Origin: WVYX01 sp039586815
Lineage (GTDB): Bacteria > Gemmatimonadota > Gemmatimonadetes > Gemmatimonadales > GWC2-71-9
NCBI GenBank assembly: GCA_039586815.1
Contig: JBDHJR010000008.1
Coordinates: 1-64,000 of the forward strand
Length of the DNA: 64,000 bases
Direction: 5' to 3'
Shown: in pieces, positions 34,999 through 43,179 of the stretch
How positions within the stretch are numbered: the first letter of the stretch is position 1
Layout: every line of letters begins with the position of its first letter
Translations under genes and position numbers: made by a program
The notes under the pieces: model-generated
The model's database searches: none
Told to the model about the DNA's origin: nothing
What the model saw: only the letters and a program-made list of their open reading frames with translations

Positions 34999-37083
34999 CT
35001 ATTTGCCAGTTGCGAACCGGTGCGTGATGTCGGAGAGCATGGTCACCACAGATTCCAACTCCCGCGTGGCGGCCCCGATCTGCTCCACGCTGCTCGCGAC
35101 CACCTCCGCCCGCTCGCCCACCGTGTCGGCGTCGCTGCGATTGCGCTCCGCCACGCTGGCCACCGTTGCGATGCGCTCGTCCAGCCTTCCCAGCGCCTGA
35201 TGTTGCCCCTGCGCGACCTCGGCGATCTGCTGGGCGTGGCTCGTGGCGTCGCGGGTCGCGTCGACGATCGCGGCCAGGGCGTCCAGTGCCTCTGCGCTCA
35301 GCTTCTCGACTCCGGCCACCGCCGCGTCGCCACGGCGCATCTGCTCCACCACCTCATCGAGCCGGACCTGCATCTCTTGCAGCAGATCTGCAGCCTCCCT
35401 CGCTGCCGCCGCGCTCTGCTCGGCCAGCGTGCGGACCTCCCGGGCCACCTCGGCGAACCCCAGCCCGTGCGAGCCGGCGCGCGCGGCCTCGATGGCCGCG
35501 TTGAGGGCCAGCAGGTTGGTGAGTTCGGCCAGCTCACGAATCGATGCGAGGAACTTGACGATCCCCTGAGCCGACGTCCCCAGTTCTCCAACCTTCCCGG
35601 AGCTCTCCGCCACGAACGACTTGAGACCCACCAGGCGCTCCATGGCGTCACTGATAGTGCGTTGATGCTGTTCCGCCACGGAGCTGGCCGTGCCGCTCGC
35701 AGCAGCTGCCTCGCCGCTCTCGCCCACCACGTTCTGGGTCGCGCGGCTCAGCTCCTGAGCCGCGTCGAGACCCTCCTTCACAGCGGCGTCCTCCTCGGAC
35801 AGTCCCCTGCCGATTGCCGCTGTCGAATCGCGCATCACCTTGACCGCAGCGGTGAGCGCCTCGGTCAGACCCGCCAGGTCCTCCACCTGCCGGTTGACTC
35901 GGCCCACGGTGTCGAACAGGGGGGCTCGCAGATCGGTGATGTGCAGCAGGGTGGCGACGCGGTAACCAATGGTCTGCAACAGCGTGACCTGCCACCTGCC
36001 GTATGCGCGCGGCTTGTGGTGGTCGATCTCTAGCGTCCCGAGGACCTCGTCCCCGAACACGAGAGGTTGGATCAACAGCGATCGGACTCCCTTCTGCAGG
36101 AACATCGCGCGCCGGTCCCTCTCCGTATCGGTCACACTCAGGGTCTCTTTGTCCTCGCATGCCTCTTTGCGCAGATCGTCGTAGTCCTCGGGCGGATCTT
36201 CCGGCTGGTCGAAGCTCATGGTGCCTCGATAGGCCAGGCGGAATGCGCCACCGCTCCGCTCGTACACCCTGAAATCCCGCCAATCGAGCACCTTGTGCGC
36301 ATACTCCTCGATCTGCTGCAGCGCTTCGTCCAGCCCCGCGTAGCTGGAGATGACGTGCTCCATGCCCTGGATCTTGTTCAATTCCTCGGCCTCGATCGCC
36401 TCCTGGAGAATGCGCCTCAGCACGAATGCGGCCGGCAGGATGGGTCCTGCCACGAACGGCCACGCGATCGGTGGCATGAATGCAAACGTGAACACGGCGG
36501 TGCCTGCACCCGACAGGGTCGTGCCGTACGTGACCAACTCGTAGCGTTGCGCGAAGATGTGATCCTGCAGGCTCAGCTTGCCGCGCACGGTGAGCGTGTA
36601 GTAGAACAGGGTTCGCGACACGAAGAAGTAGCTGGCCGCCAGCACCGCCAGCCCTGCCGTGCCCTCGGGCGTGAGAGGCGCGCTGATTCCCAGCCAGGTC
36701 ATGGTCGCGGCGTAGAACCCGAACGCCGCCGCCACACTCACGATCTCGCGCCCTCCGTTGATGGCTGCCGCGCGTCGGTCCTTGCGCAGTATCACCGCGT
36801 CCGCCACGAACGTGCCGACGCCCGCGGCGAGCGCCGTCAGTCCGGGATCCACCAGCAGGCCGGCCGACAGCGTGACGATGCCGACCTGTGAGATGTAGCT
36901 GTACTTGCCGAGCGGGAGCTGTGGGACGCGGAACGCCGCCACCAGCAAGGTGACCACCAGCAGCGCCGGCAGCTCGTCGCTGAGATCGGGGCTGCGAACC
37001 AGGACGGCACCAATGATCAGGGCCCCGGCGACGGCGAGCCCCTGGGCGTAGAGGGCACTCAGCCGCTGTGCGCTGACTCTCAC
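34999..37083 (-). CDS. Membrane GAF-domain methyl-accepting-type signalling protein
   Basis: 694 residues. The N-terminal about 235 residues form six or more membrane helices. A GAF-like domain (about 250-400, 'RSLLIQPLVFGDEVLGTLEIDHHKP') follows, then a long coiled-coil MCP signalling domain (about 430-694) with the hairpin tip 'LAELTNLLALNAAIEAARAGSHGLGFAEVAREVRTLAEQSA'. No HAMP and no periplasmic Cache or four-helix sensor are seen. No che genes are in the window. It overlaps trpA by 4 bases and precedes folB. It might sense a membrane or cytoplasmic cue and signal to CheW/CheA encoded elsewhere, or act with the neighbouring HD-GYP and HEAT proteins. Confidence 0.85.
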   Translation of the reverse strand: MRVSAQRLSALYAQGLAVAGALIIGAVLVRSPDLSDELPALLVVTLLVAAFRVPQLPLGKYSYISQVGIVTLSAGLLVDPGLTALAAGVGTFVADAVILRKDRRAAAINGGREIVSVAAAFGFYAATMTWLGISAPLTPEGTAGLAVLAASYFFVSRTLFYYTLTVRGKLSLQDHIFAQRYELVTYGTTLSGAGTAVFTFAFMPPIAWPFVAGPILPAAFVLRRILQEAIEAEELNKIQGMEHVISSYAGLDEALQQIEEYAHKVLDWRDFRVYERSGGAFRLAYRGTMSFDQPEDPPEDYDDLRKEACEDKETLSVTDTERDRRAMFLQKGVRSLLIQPLVFGDEVLGTLEIDHHKPRAYGRWQVTLLQTIGYRVATLLHITDLRAPLFDTVGRVNRQVEDLAGLTEALTAAVKVMRDSTAAIGRGLSEEDAAVKEGLDAAQELSRATQNVVGESGEAAAASGTASSVAEQHQRTISDAMERLVGLKSFVAESSGKVGELGTSAQGIVKFLASIRELAELTNLLALNAAIEAARAGSHGLGFAEVAREVRTLAEQSAAAAREAADLLQEMQVRLDEVVEQMRRGDAAVAGVEKLSAEALDALAAIVDATRDATSHAQQIAEVAQGQHQALGRLDERIATVASVAERNRSDADTVGERAEVVASSVEQIGAATRELESVVTMLSDITHRFATGK

Positions 37084-37889
37084 GATCGCGAACCTCCTTT
37101 GACTGCCCGCACCTCGTCCACCGCCCCGCGCAGCTCCTCCATGAGTTCTCGCGCCGATCCCAACCCCTGCTCCAGCCGCTGCACCAGAGCGCTCCCCACC
37201 ACCACCCCGTCGGCGTAACGGGCGGCCAGCGCCGCCTGCTCTCCCCTGCCGATCCCGAAGCCCACGGCGACCGGCAGGTCGGTTACCTCCCGAACCCGGC
37301 CGACCGCGTGTTCCAGCGTCTCGTCCAGAGCCGTCGGGGCGCCGGTCACACCCAGACGCGAAATCAGATACACGAATCCCTCCGCCCGCGCCAGTACGGC
37401 GCGCAAGCGTGTGCTCACCGTCGTCGGTGCGACCAGGGGGATCAGTGCCAACTCACTGCTGCGCACCGTCTGCTCGAGTGCCGTATCCTCACCGGCCGGG
37501 AGATCCGTAAGCAGCAGGCCGGAGAACCCGGCGTCTGCTGCCTCTGCAAGGAACCGGTCGAGTCCGTACGCCAGTATAGGGTTCAGGTAGCCAAACGCGA
37601 TCACCGGGACGTCCAGGGCGGCCGTACGCACCAGGTCGAGCACCCCCGCCACCGTCATTCCCTGCTCCAATGCGACCTGGGTGGACTTCTGGATCACCGG
37701 CCCGTCAGCCAGGGGGTCGGAGAACGGAATCCCCACTTCCACGAAATCGGCTCCCGCCTCGGCCACCATGGTGAGGGCTGAGAGACTAACGTCGCGAGTG
37801 GGGAAACCGGCAGTGAGATAGGGAATGAGGGCCGTGCGCCGCGCTTTGCGCAGACGCTGCCAACGGGCCCCCAAGGCTGCATCAGACAA
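37080..37889 (-). CDS. trpA: Tryptophan synthase alpha chain
   Basis: 269 residues. 'LIPYLTAGFPTRDVSLSAL', 'GADFVEVGIPFSDPLADGPVIQKS' with the catalytic Glu and Asp, 'VIAFGYLNPILAYGLDRFL' and 'PVAVGFGIGRGEQAA' are all in place. It cleaves indole-glycerol phosphate to indole. It is separated from trpB by the HEAT and HD-GYP genes, which is unusual because the two chains form one complex. It overlaps the HD-GYP gene by 8 bases and the MCP gene by 4. Confidence 0.97.
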   Translation of the reverse strand: MSDAALGARWQRLRKARRTALIPYLTAGFPTRDVSLSALTMVAEAGADFVEVGIPFSDPLADGPVIQKSTQVALEQGMTVAGVLDLVRTAALDVPVIAFGYLNPILAYGLDRFLAEAADAGFSGLLLTDLPAGEDTALEQTVRSSELALIPLVAPTTVSTRLRAVLARAEGFVYLISRLGVTGAPTALDETLEHAVGRVREVTDLPVAVGFGIGRGEQAALAARYADGVVVGSALVQRLEQGLGSARELMEELRGAVDEVRAVKGGSRS

Positions 37890-39366
37890 AGTAGTCGGAG
37901 GGATTGATCTCGTACTTCGCCGGATCGCTCACCTTGATGATCGACCGGCGGAAGGTGCCGTCCTGTTTCGTGTCGGCGAGGTCCGCCAGGATGCCCTCTT
38001 CCATTCGCACCCCCTCCGCGCTGATCACGACGCGCACGATGGGCCGGTGGAGCTGGGACGCGTCCGGGTTGGCGGAGTGCACCACCCCCACCTCATACGA
38101 ATCGAGAATCACACACGTCCCAACCGGATAGACTCCCGTGAGGTTGATCAACGCCTTCACCAGCACCGGATCCTGCCCCCGCCTTGGATTCTCCCACATT
38201 TCCCGCAGCACCTGATCCGGCTGTAGCGGCTCCGTCTGGTACGAGCGCCGCGTGGTGGCTGCATCGAACGCATCGGCCACCGCCACGATCTTGGAGTACA
38301 CCGAGAGGTTGCGGGGCCGAATCGTCTTGGGGTATCCGGTGAGATCGATCTTCATGTGGTGCTCGAAGGCCGTGATGATGGCGCGGTACGGGATCTCACC
38401 GTAGCCGCGCAGGCCGAACAGCGTGAGCACGCCGAGCCAGGGGTGCGCCTGCATGATGCGCCACTCGTCGTCGCTCAGCGGGCCATCCTTGTTCAGCACC
38501 TCGATCGGCACCCGGCTCTTGCCCACGTCGTGGAACAGCGCGCACAGGCCGAGGTCGTACAGCTGGAGCTTGGACAGGCCCAGCCGCTTACCGATCGACA
38601 CGCTGAAGATCGTCACGTTCACCGAGTGGGTGAACGTGTACTCGTCGTAATGGCGGATGGTCGTGAGGCCTATGAGTGACACTTCGTTCTTGAGCACCTG
38701 GTCCACGATGCTCTGCACCGCGCGCTTCACCTTCTTGACGCTGGCGCTCCGCCCCATGCGCACCGAGTTGATGACCTCCTTGGTGACCGCAACCGTGCGC
38801 TCGTAGGTCCGCTTGGCCACCTCCTTGGCCTTCTCCTCATCCTCCAGCTCGTCGTCGCTCTCGGCAGGAGGGGCCACCATGATGTGGGTGACGCCTCCCT
38901 GAATCAGCTTCTGCTGCAGCTCGTACAGCTTGTTGGCCATGGCCTCCTTGGTGGCGAACGCCAGAAGCAGGGAGATCGTCACCTGCCATTCACTCCGCTC
39001 CGCCGCCTGGTCGACCTGGAGCGTGCCGACACCGGCCTGGCGCAACGTGGTGAGGACGTGGCTGAACGAGGCGAAATTGTCGAGGTCGAGACGTAGCCGG
39101 ATGGCGTTGACGAACAGGAACTCGCTCGCCACCCTGACCTCGAGCTCTTGCTCGACCTCGAAGATCCCCTTGGCCCGCTCCAGCAGCTCGTCCAGAGCCC
39201 GCTGCACCTGCTCGTTCTCCACGGGGTACAGCTTGAAGCTGCGCAGAGCCGTGTAGAACGCTACGAGGAAGTCGCGCCCGGCCTGACGCACGAGCACGTC
39301 GGTCGACTGCATGGTGTCGACGATCGACTGTCGCTTGGCGCCGGTCTGACCCTCAGCCTCGCTCAT
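37882..39366 (-). CDS. HD-GYP-like phosphohydrolase with N-terminal LYP module
   Basis: 494 residues. Residues 30-150 form an alpha/beta module opened by 'LRSFKLYPVENEQVQRAL' that resembles the N-terminus of the adjacent HEAT protein. A linker with acidic clusters (about 168-200) follows. The HD-GYP-like domain (about 235-400) has 'TFTHSVNVTIFSV', 'LFHDVGKSRVP' and 'EHHMKIDLTGYP'. Canonical HD-GYP enzymes read HHExxxGxGYP, so the Glu and one Gly are changed and c-di-GMP hydrolysis is uncertain. The C-terminal part (about 400-494) resembles the tail of other HD-GYP proteins. It lies 1 base past the HEAT gene. Confidence 0.82.
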   Translation of the reverse strand: MSEAEGQTGAKRQSIVDTMQSTDVLVRQAGRDFLVAFYTALRSFKLYPVENEQVQRALDELLERAKGIFEVEQELEVRVASEFLFVNAIRLRLDLDNFASFSHVLTTLRQAGVGTLQVDQAAERSEWQVTISLLLAFATKEAMANKLYELQQKLIQGGVTHIMVAPPAESDDELEDEEKAKEVAKRTYERTVAVTKEVINSVRMGRSASVKKVKRAVQSIVDQVLKNEVSLIGLTTIRHYDEYTFTHSVNVTIFSVSIGKRLGLSKLQLYDLGLCALFHDVGKSRVPIEVLNKDGPLSDDEWRIMQAHPWLGVLTLFGLRGYGEIPYRAIITAFEHHMKIDLTGYPKTIRPRNLSVYSKIVAVADAFDAATTRRSYQTEPLQPDQVLREMWENPRRGQDPVLVKALINLTGVYPVGTCVILDSYEVGVVHSANPDASQLHRPIVRVVISAEGVRMEEGILADLADTKQDGTFRRSIIKVSDPAKYEINPSDYFV

Positions 39367-39367
39367 C

Positions 39368-41113
39368 TCACCGCATCTCCCGCAGCGCCTTGGTCACGGC
39401 GTTGCGCACCAACGGGTCCTTGTCGCTCGCCGCCTTCTGGAGCACCTTGCGCGCCTCCGGCGTCCCGATCTTGCCGACCGCCATAGCGGCACAGGCCCGG
39501 ATCTGGGGGTCGTGCTTGCGCCGCATGAACCCACCCACCTGGAGCATCGGCTCCAGCTTCTCCAGGCCCGCCGCGCCGGCCAGCGAGCCGTAGGCTTCGA
39601 AGAACACCGTGCGCTCGGTTAGGTCGGCATCCTTGAGTGATTTACCCGAGATAGCTGCCTCAACGGCCGGAAACGCACCCCGGTACCCCTGGTTCGCCAT
39701 CACGCGGACGGCCGCGACGCGCACGTCCCTGTCCTTGTCCTCGATCGCGCGCTCCAGCTGCTGCATCGCGCCGGTCGAGCCGACCGCCGCCAGGGCGTCC
39801 ACCGCAGCCCGCTTCACCTGCACGCTGCCCTTCACCATCAGGGCACCCAGGGCCGGCACGGTGGGAGGCAGCTTGGCCTGCTTCGCCAACCGGATCGCCT
39901 CCAGCAACACCACCTCGTCCGGGTTCTTGAGCGCGTTGGTCATGATCTCCGGGTGCGCCTGCGCGAGGCGCTCAGCCGCGGCGTCCAGCAGGGCTCGTAC
40001 CCGCTCGTTGGTGAGCTTGGGCAGCCAGGCCATGACGGCCTCTAGAGCATCGGGCCGCAACTCGCGGAACAGCTCAGCCAGCTCCTCCTCCGACGGGTGC
40101 ACCATCGCCTCGTCCAGGGATTGCAGCAACTGCCCCAGCGCGTCCGGCTCAGACAGTCGGCCCGGCACGTTCTGCAGCGTATCGCGGTGCTCCGGCAGGA
40201 GTTCCCGCGCCCGCTTCATCACCACGCGGATCTCGCGCAGCACGTACGCGACCGAGTTGAAGTCCCCCACAGCCAGCAGGTACGGGATGAAGTTCTCCAT
40301 GATCGAGATGAGCTCGGACCGCACCGTGCTGTATGTCTGGAGCTCCAGCAGGTCGAACAGCATCGCGAGCGTGTTCTGGCGCAGGTCGTGCGAGTACTCG
40401 CGCTCGATCTCCTCCCGCAGGTACTGGATCTCCTTGTCGTCCAGGAAGTAGAGCGTGGAGTCGAAATCCTCGACCCGCACGATTCCTGGCTTGCGCTCCT
40501 CCTCTGCCACTTCTTCCTGGGCGCTGGCGACATCCCGCGCGACGGAGTCCTTGACCTCGGTCTCCGTCTTAGGCGGCGCCGAACCATAGCCCCACTTGTC
40601 CTCCTTCTTCTCATCCCTGTCATCCTGCGAGACGATCGTGGGCACCTCGTCCATAGCCAGCTCGACGGCGTGATAGCGAACGAACTGGAAGTCCTCGTCC
40701 CACAGCAGGGTCAGGAGGTCGTCGGCGGCGTCCGGCTGCAACGTCCGGGCCTTGTGAATCACGTTGAGGAACCTGATCACCTCGTCGTCCTGGACACCCG
40801 GCGCGAAACTCAGGCTACGAAGCCCGTCCTTGAACAGCACCCACGCGATGCTCTCGGACTTGTTGGGCTGGGTGAGAACCACGTCGTCGCCCAGCAACAG
40901 GTCGGTCTCCGCTATGACCAGGTCCAACTCCACGAACTCTTCCCATATGGGATCGAACGCCCGCTTGACGTTCTCGATAGCGCGCTGGTACACGGGGTTG
41001 TTGGGGAGATACAGCTGGACTGCACGCAGGCCCTTGACCATCGCCTGCATGAGATGCACTACCGGCGTGGCGTCCTGAACCTGTTCCTGATCTTGGGCCG
41101 TCGCGTCAGTCAT
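39368..41113 (-). CDS. HEAT-repeat protein with N-terminal LYP module
   Basis: 581 residues. Residues 18-120 open with 'LRAVQLYLPNNPVYQRAI' and end near 'FLNVIHKARTL', a module alignable by eye with the N-terminus of the HD-GYP neighbour. A Lys/Glu-rich linker (about 165-205) leads to an all-helical region. The C-terminal 200 residues are clear HEAT/PBS repeats ('VKRAAVDALAAVGSTGAMQQLERAIEDKDRDVRVAAVRVM', 'IRACAAMAVGKIGTPEARKVLQKAASDKDPLVRNAV'). HEAT proteins are scaffolds. The neighbour is the obvious candidate partner. It overlaps trpB by 4 bases. Confidence 0.85.
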   Translation of the reverse strand: MTDATAQDQEQVQDATPVVHLMQAMVKGLRAVQLYLPNNPVYQRAIENVKRAFDPIWEEFVELDLVIAETDLLLGDDVVLTQPNKSESIAWVLFKDGLRSLSFAPGVQDDEVIRFLNVIHKARTLQPDAADDLLTLLWDEDFQFVRYHAVELAMDEVPTIVSQDDRDEKKEDKWGYGSAPPKTETEVKDSVARDVASAQEEVAEEERKPGIVRVEDFDSTLYFLDDKEIQYLREEIEREYSHDLRQNTLAMLFDLLELQTYSTVRSELISIMENFIPYLLAVGDFNSVAYVLREIRVVMKRARELLPEHRDTLQNVPGRLSEPDALGQLLQSLDEAMVHPSEEELAELFRELRPDALEAVMAWLPKLTNERVRALLDAAAERLAQAHPEIMTNALKNPDEVVLLEAIRLAKQAKLPPTVPALGALMVKGSVQVKRAAVDALAAVGSTGAMQQLERAIEDKDRDVRVAAVRVMANQGYRGAFPAVEAAISGKSLKDADLTERTVFFEAYGSLAGAAGLEKLEPMLQVGGFMRRKHDPQIRACAAMAVGKIGTPEARKVLQKAASDKDPLVRNAVTKALREMR

Positions 41114-42303
41114 TCACGCTCCGCCAGGCTGGCTACGTGCTGAACATCTTTATCGCCGCGCCCGCTGAGCGTGAACAGCAACACGTCCGCCTCTGACCAC
41201 TGAGTCCCAGACTCCAGGATCCACGCCAGAGCGTGCGCGCTCTCCAGGGCCGGCAGGATGCCCTCCATCCGACCGAGAGCGTAGAACGCCTCGATGGCTT
41301 GCCCGTCGGTCACCGTGTAATACTGCACTCTCCCGGAATCGCGCAAGTGCGCATGTTCAGGTCCGACACCGGGATAGTCGAGTCCCGCGGCCACAGAATG
41401 GGCCGGCTCGACCTGCCCGTCGGTGTTCTGCAACACATAGCTAAGGCAGCCGTGCAGCACCCCGGGACGTCCCACAGTGAGCGACGCGGAGTGCCGGCCG
41501 GTCTCCAGCCCCGTGCCGCCCGCCTCGACCCCCACCAGCTTCACGCCGGGGTCCTGCAGGAACCCGTGGAACATCCCGATCGCGTTGGACCCACCCCCCA
41601 CACACGCCACGACCCAGCGGGGCAGCCCGCCGGTCAGCTCCAGCACCTGCTCGCGCGCCTCCCGGCCGATCACGCTCTGGAAGTCCCGCACGATGCGGGG
41701 GAAGGGATCGGGACCCACCACGGATCCGATTACGTAGTGCGTGGTGTCGACGTTCGTGACCCAGTCGCGCAGTGCCTCGTTCGTGGCATCCTTCAACGTG
41801 CGGGTCCCGGATCCGACCGGCACCACTCGCGCTCCCATCACCTCCATGCGGAACACGTTGAGCCGCTGCCGCGCCATATCCTCCTCGCCCATGTACACCA
41901 CGCACTCCAGGCCGAACAGCGCGCAGGCCGTGGCTGTTGCCACGCCGTGCTGCCCCGCTCCAGTCTCGGCGATGATGCGCCGCTTCCCCATGCGCAGGGC
42001 CAGAAGCACCTGCCCCAGCGTGTTGTTGATCTTGTGCGCGCCCGTATGGGTCAGGTCCTCCCGCTTGAGCAGCACTCGGCAGCCGACACGCTGCGACAGT
42101 CGCGGAGCCTCGGAAAGCGGCGTGGGACGTCCCACGTATGTGCTGAGCAGCCCCTCCAGCTCCTGCCGGAAGGCCGGATCGGCCACGGCCTCGCCGTACA
42201 CTCCGGCGAGCTGCTCCAGCGCGGCCATCAGAGTCTCGGGCACGTAGCGCCCGCCGTACGGCCCGAAGCGCCCCGCCGTGCTCTCCACCACCCGCTCAGC
42301 CAC
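41110..42303 (-). CDS. trpB: Tryptophan synthase beta chain
   Basis: 397 residues from GTG 42303, with GGAGG about 7 bases upstream and an 8-base overlap with trpC. The PLP lysine is Lys91 (LTHTGAHKINN). 'RIIAETGAGQHGVATATACALFGLECVVYMG', 'ACVGGGSNAIGMFHGF' for phosphate, and 'ALESAHALAW' complete the site. It condenses indole with serine. Direct TrpC-TrpB coupling is present while TrpA is displaced. Confidence 0.97.
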   Translation of the reverse strand: MAERVVESTAGRFGPYGGRYVPETLMAALEQLAGVYGEAVADPAFRQELEGLLSTYVGRPTPLSEAPRLSQRVGCRVLLKREDLTHTGAHKINNTLGQVLLALRMGKRRIIAETGAGQHGVATATACALFGLECVVYMGEEDMARQRLNVFRMEVMGARVVPVGSGTRTLKDATNEALRDWVTNVDTTHYVIGSVVGPDPFPRIVRDFQSVIGREAREQVLELTGGLPRWVVACVGGGSNAIGMFHGFLQDPGVKLVGVEAGGTGLETGRHSASLTVGRPGVLHGCLSYVLQNTDGQVEPAHSVAAGLDYPGVGPEHAHLRDSGRVQYYTVTDGQAIEAFYALGRMEGILPALESAHALAWILESGTQWSEADVLLFTLSGRGDKDVQHVASLAERE

Positions 42304-43099
42304 CGTCCGCCTCCCGCCACACACGCGCCACGCCGACCAGCTCCCGCACGGCTGTCTCCGGATCCGCCGCCCCCGCCAAAGCGGCCCCCATCAGCACCGC
42401 GTCGGCTCCCCACGCCGCCACCCGCTCCACGTCGCTTCGGCCGCTCATGCCGCTCTCGGCGACGACCGGCACCCCGGGTGGGATCAGGCGCACGATCTCC
42501 TCGATGCGCGCCACGTCCACGCTGAAGTCGTCGAGGTTGCGGCTGTTCACGCCGATCGACTCGGCCTCCAGCACCAGGGCCCGCTCGAGCTCGGCCGCAT
42601 CGTGCACCTCCACCAGGCGGCCCAGACCCAGCTCACCGGCGGCCCCGGCCAGCTCGACCAGCCGGCTTTGCTCCAGAGCGCGCACGATGAGCAGCACTGC
42701 GCTGGCACCGGCCGCCCGCGCCTCCCACAGCTGCAGCTCGTCCACCACGAAGTCCTTACGCAGCACCGGCACCTGCACCGCTCGCTCCACTTCCTCGAGA
42801 TCGGCCAGCGAGCCCCCGAAATGCTCCTCCTCGGTCAGCACGGAGATCGCGCCGGCGCCCCCGGCTGCGTAGCTGCGCGCCAGAGCCGCCGGCTGAAGGC
42901 CCTCGGCAATGGGCCCGGCCGACGGCGAGCGTCGCTTCACCTCCGCGATGACCGCCACGTGTGCGCCGCCAAACACGCCCGACCACGGCGCTGGGTGAGG
43001 CGCGACCTGCGCCGCCACTTCCAGCGCCGCGCGCCGCCGCTCCAGGCCGCGCACCCTTTCACGGGCAGCGTTAAGGATGTTCTCGAGTGTGGTCGTCAC
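42296..43099 (-). CDS. trpC: Indole-3-glycerol-phosphate synthase
   Basis: 267 residues from GTG 43099. 'LENILNAARERVRGLERR' is the family start, so the upstream extension to 43186 is not used. Active-site parts are 'VIAEVKRRSPSAG', 'VLRKDFVVDELQLWEARAAGASAVLLI', 'ESIGVNSRNLDDFSVD' and 'VVAESGM'. It closes the indole ring of tryptophan. It is the first gene of the super-operon, and its 5' region is shared with divergent lexA (81-base gap). trpE, trpG and trpF are not in the window. Confidence 0.96.
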   Translation of the reverse strand: MTTTLENILNAARERVRGLERRRAALEVAAQVAPHPAPWSGVFGGAHVAVIAEVKRRSPSAGPIAEGLQPAALARSYAAGGAGAISVLTEEEHFGGSLADLEEVERAVQVPVLRKDFVVDELQLWEARAAGASAVLLIVRALEQSRLVELAGAAGELGLGRLVEVHDAAELERALVLEAESIGVNSRNLDDFSVDVARIEEIVRLIPPGVPVVAESGMSGRSDVERVAAWGADAVLMGAALAGAADPETAVRELVGVARVWREADGG

Positions 43100-43108
43100 G
43101 GTGCTGTA

Positions 43109-43137
43109 TTGCGCTTCGGGGTGTGTTCGGGTATATT
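43109..43137 (+). promoter_or_regulatory. lexA promoter
   Basis: TTGCGC (43109-43114), 17-base spacer, TATATT (43132-43137). It predicts a start near 43144 and a 36-base leader with GGAG six bases before the lexA ATG. A hairpin CGGCC-N7-GGCCG lies in the leader at 43143-43159. Confidence 0.6.
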
Positions 43138-43155
43138 CGCTTCGGCCTTTTTTCG
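43114..43155. promoter_or_regulatory. Candidate LexA operators, direct TTCG-N7-TTCG repeats
   Basis: TTCG occurs at 43115, 43126, 43136, 43141 and 43152. Two pairs have exactly 7 bases between them (CTTC-N7-GTTC and CTTC-N7-TTTC), and they flank the -10 box. The arrangement resembles the GTTC-N7-GTTC SOS boxes of alphaproteobacteria. LexA binding is an inference. Confidence 0.4.
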
Positions 43156-43179
43156 GCCGGACTCGGCCTGGAGCGTGCC

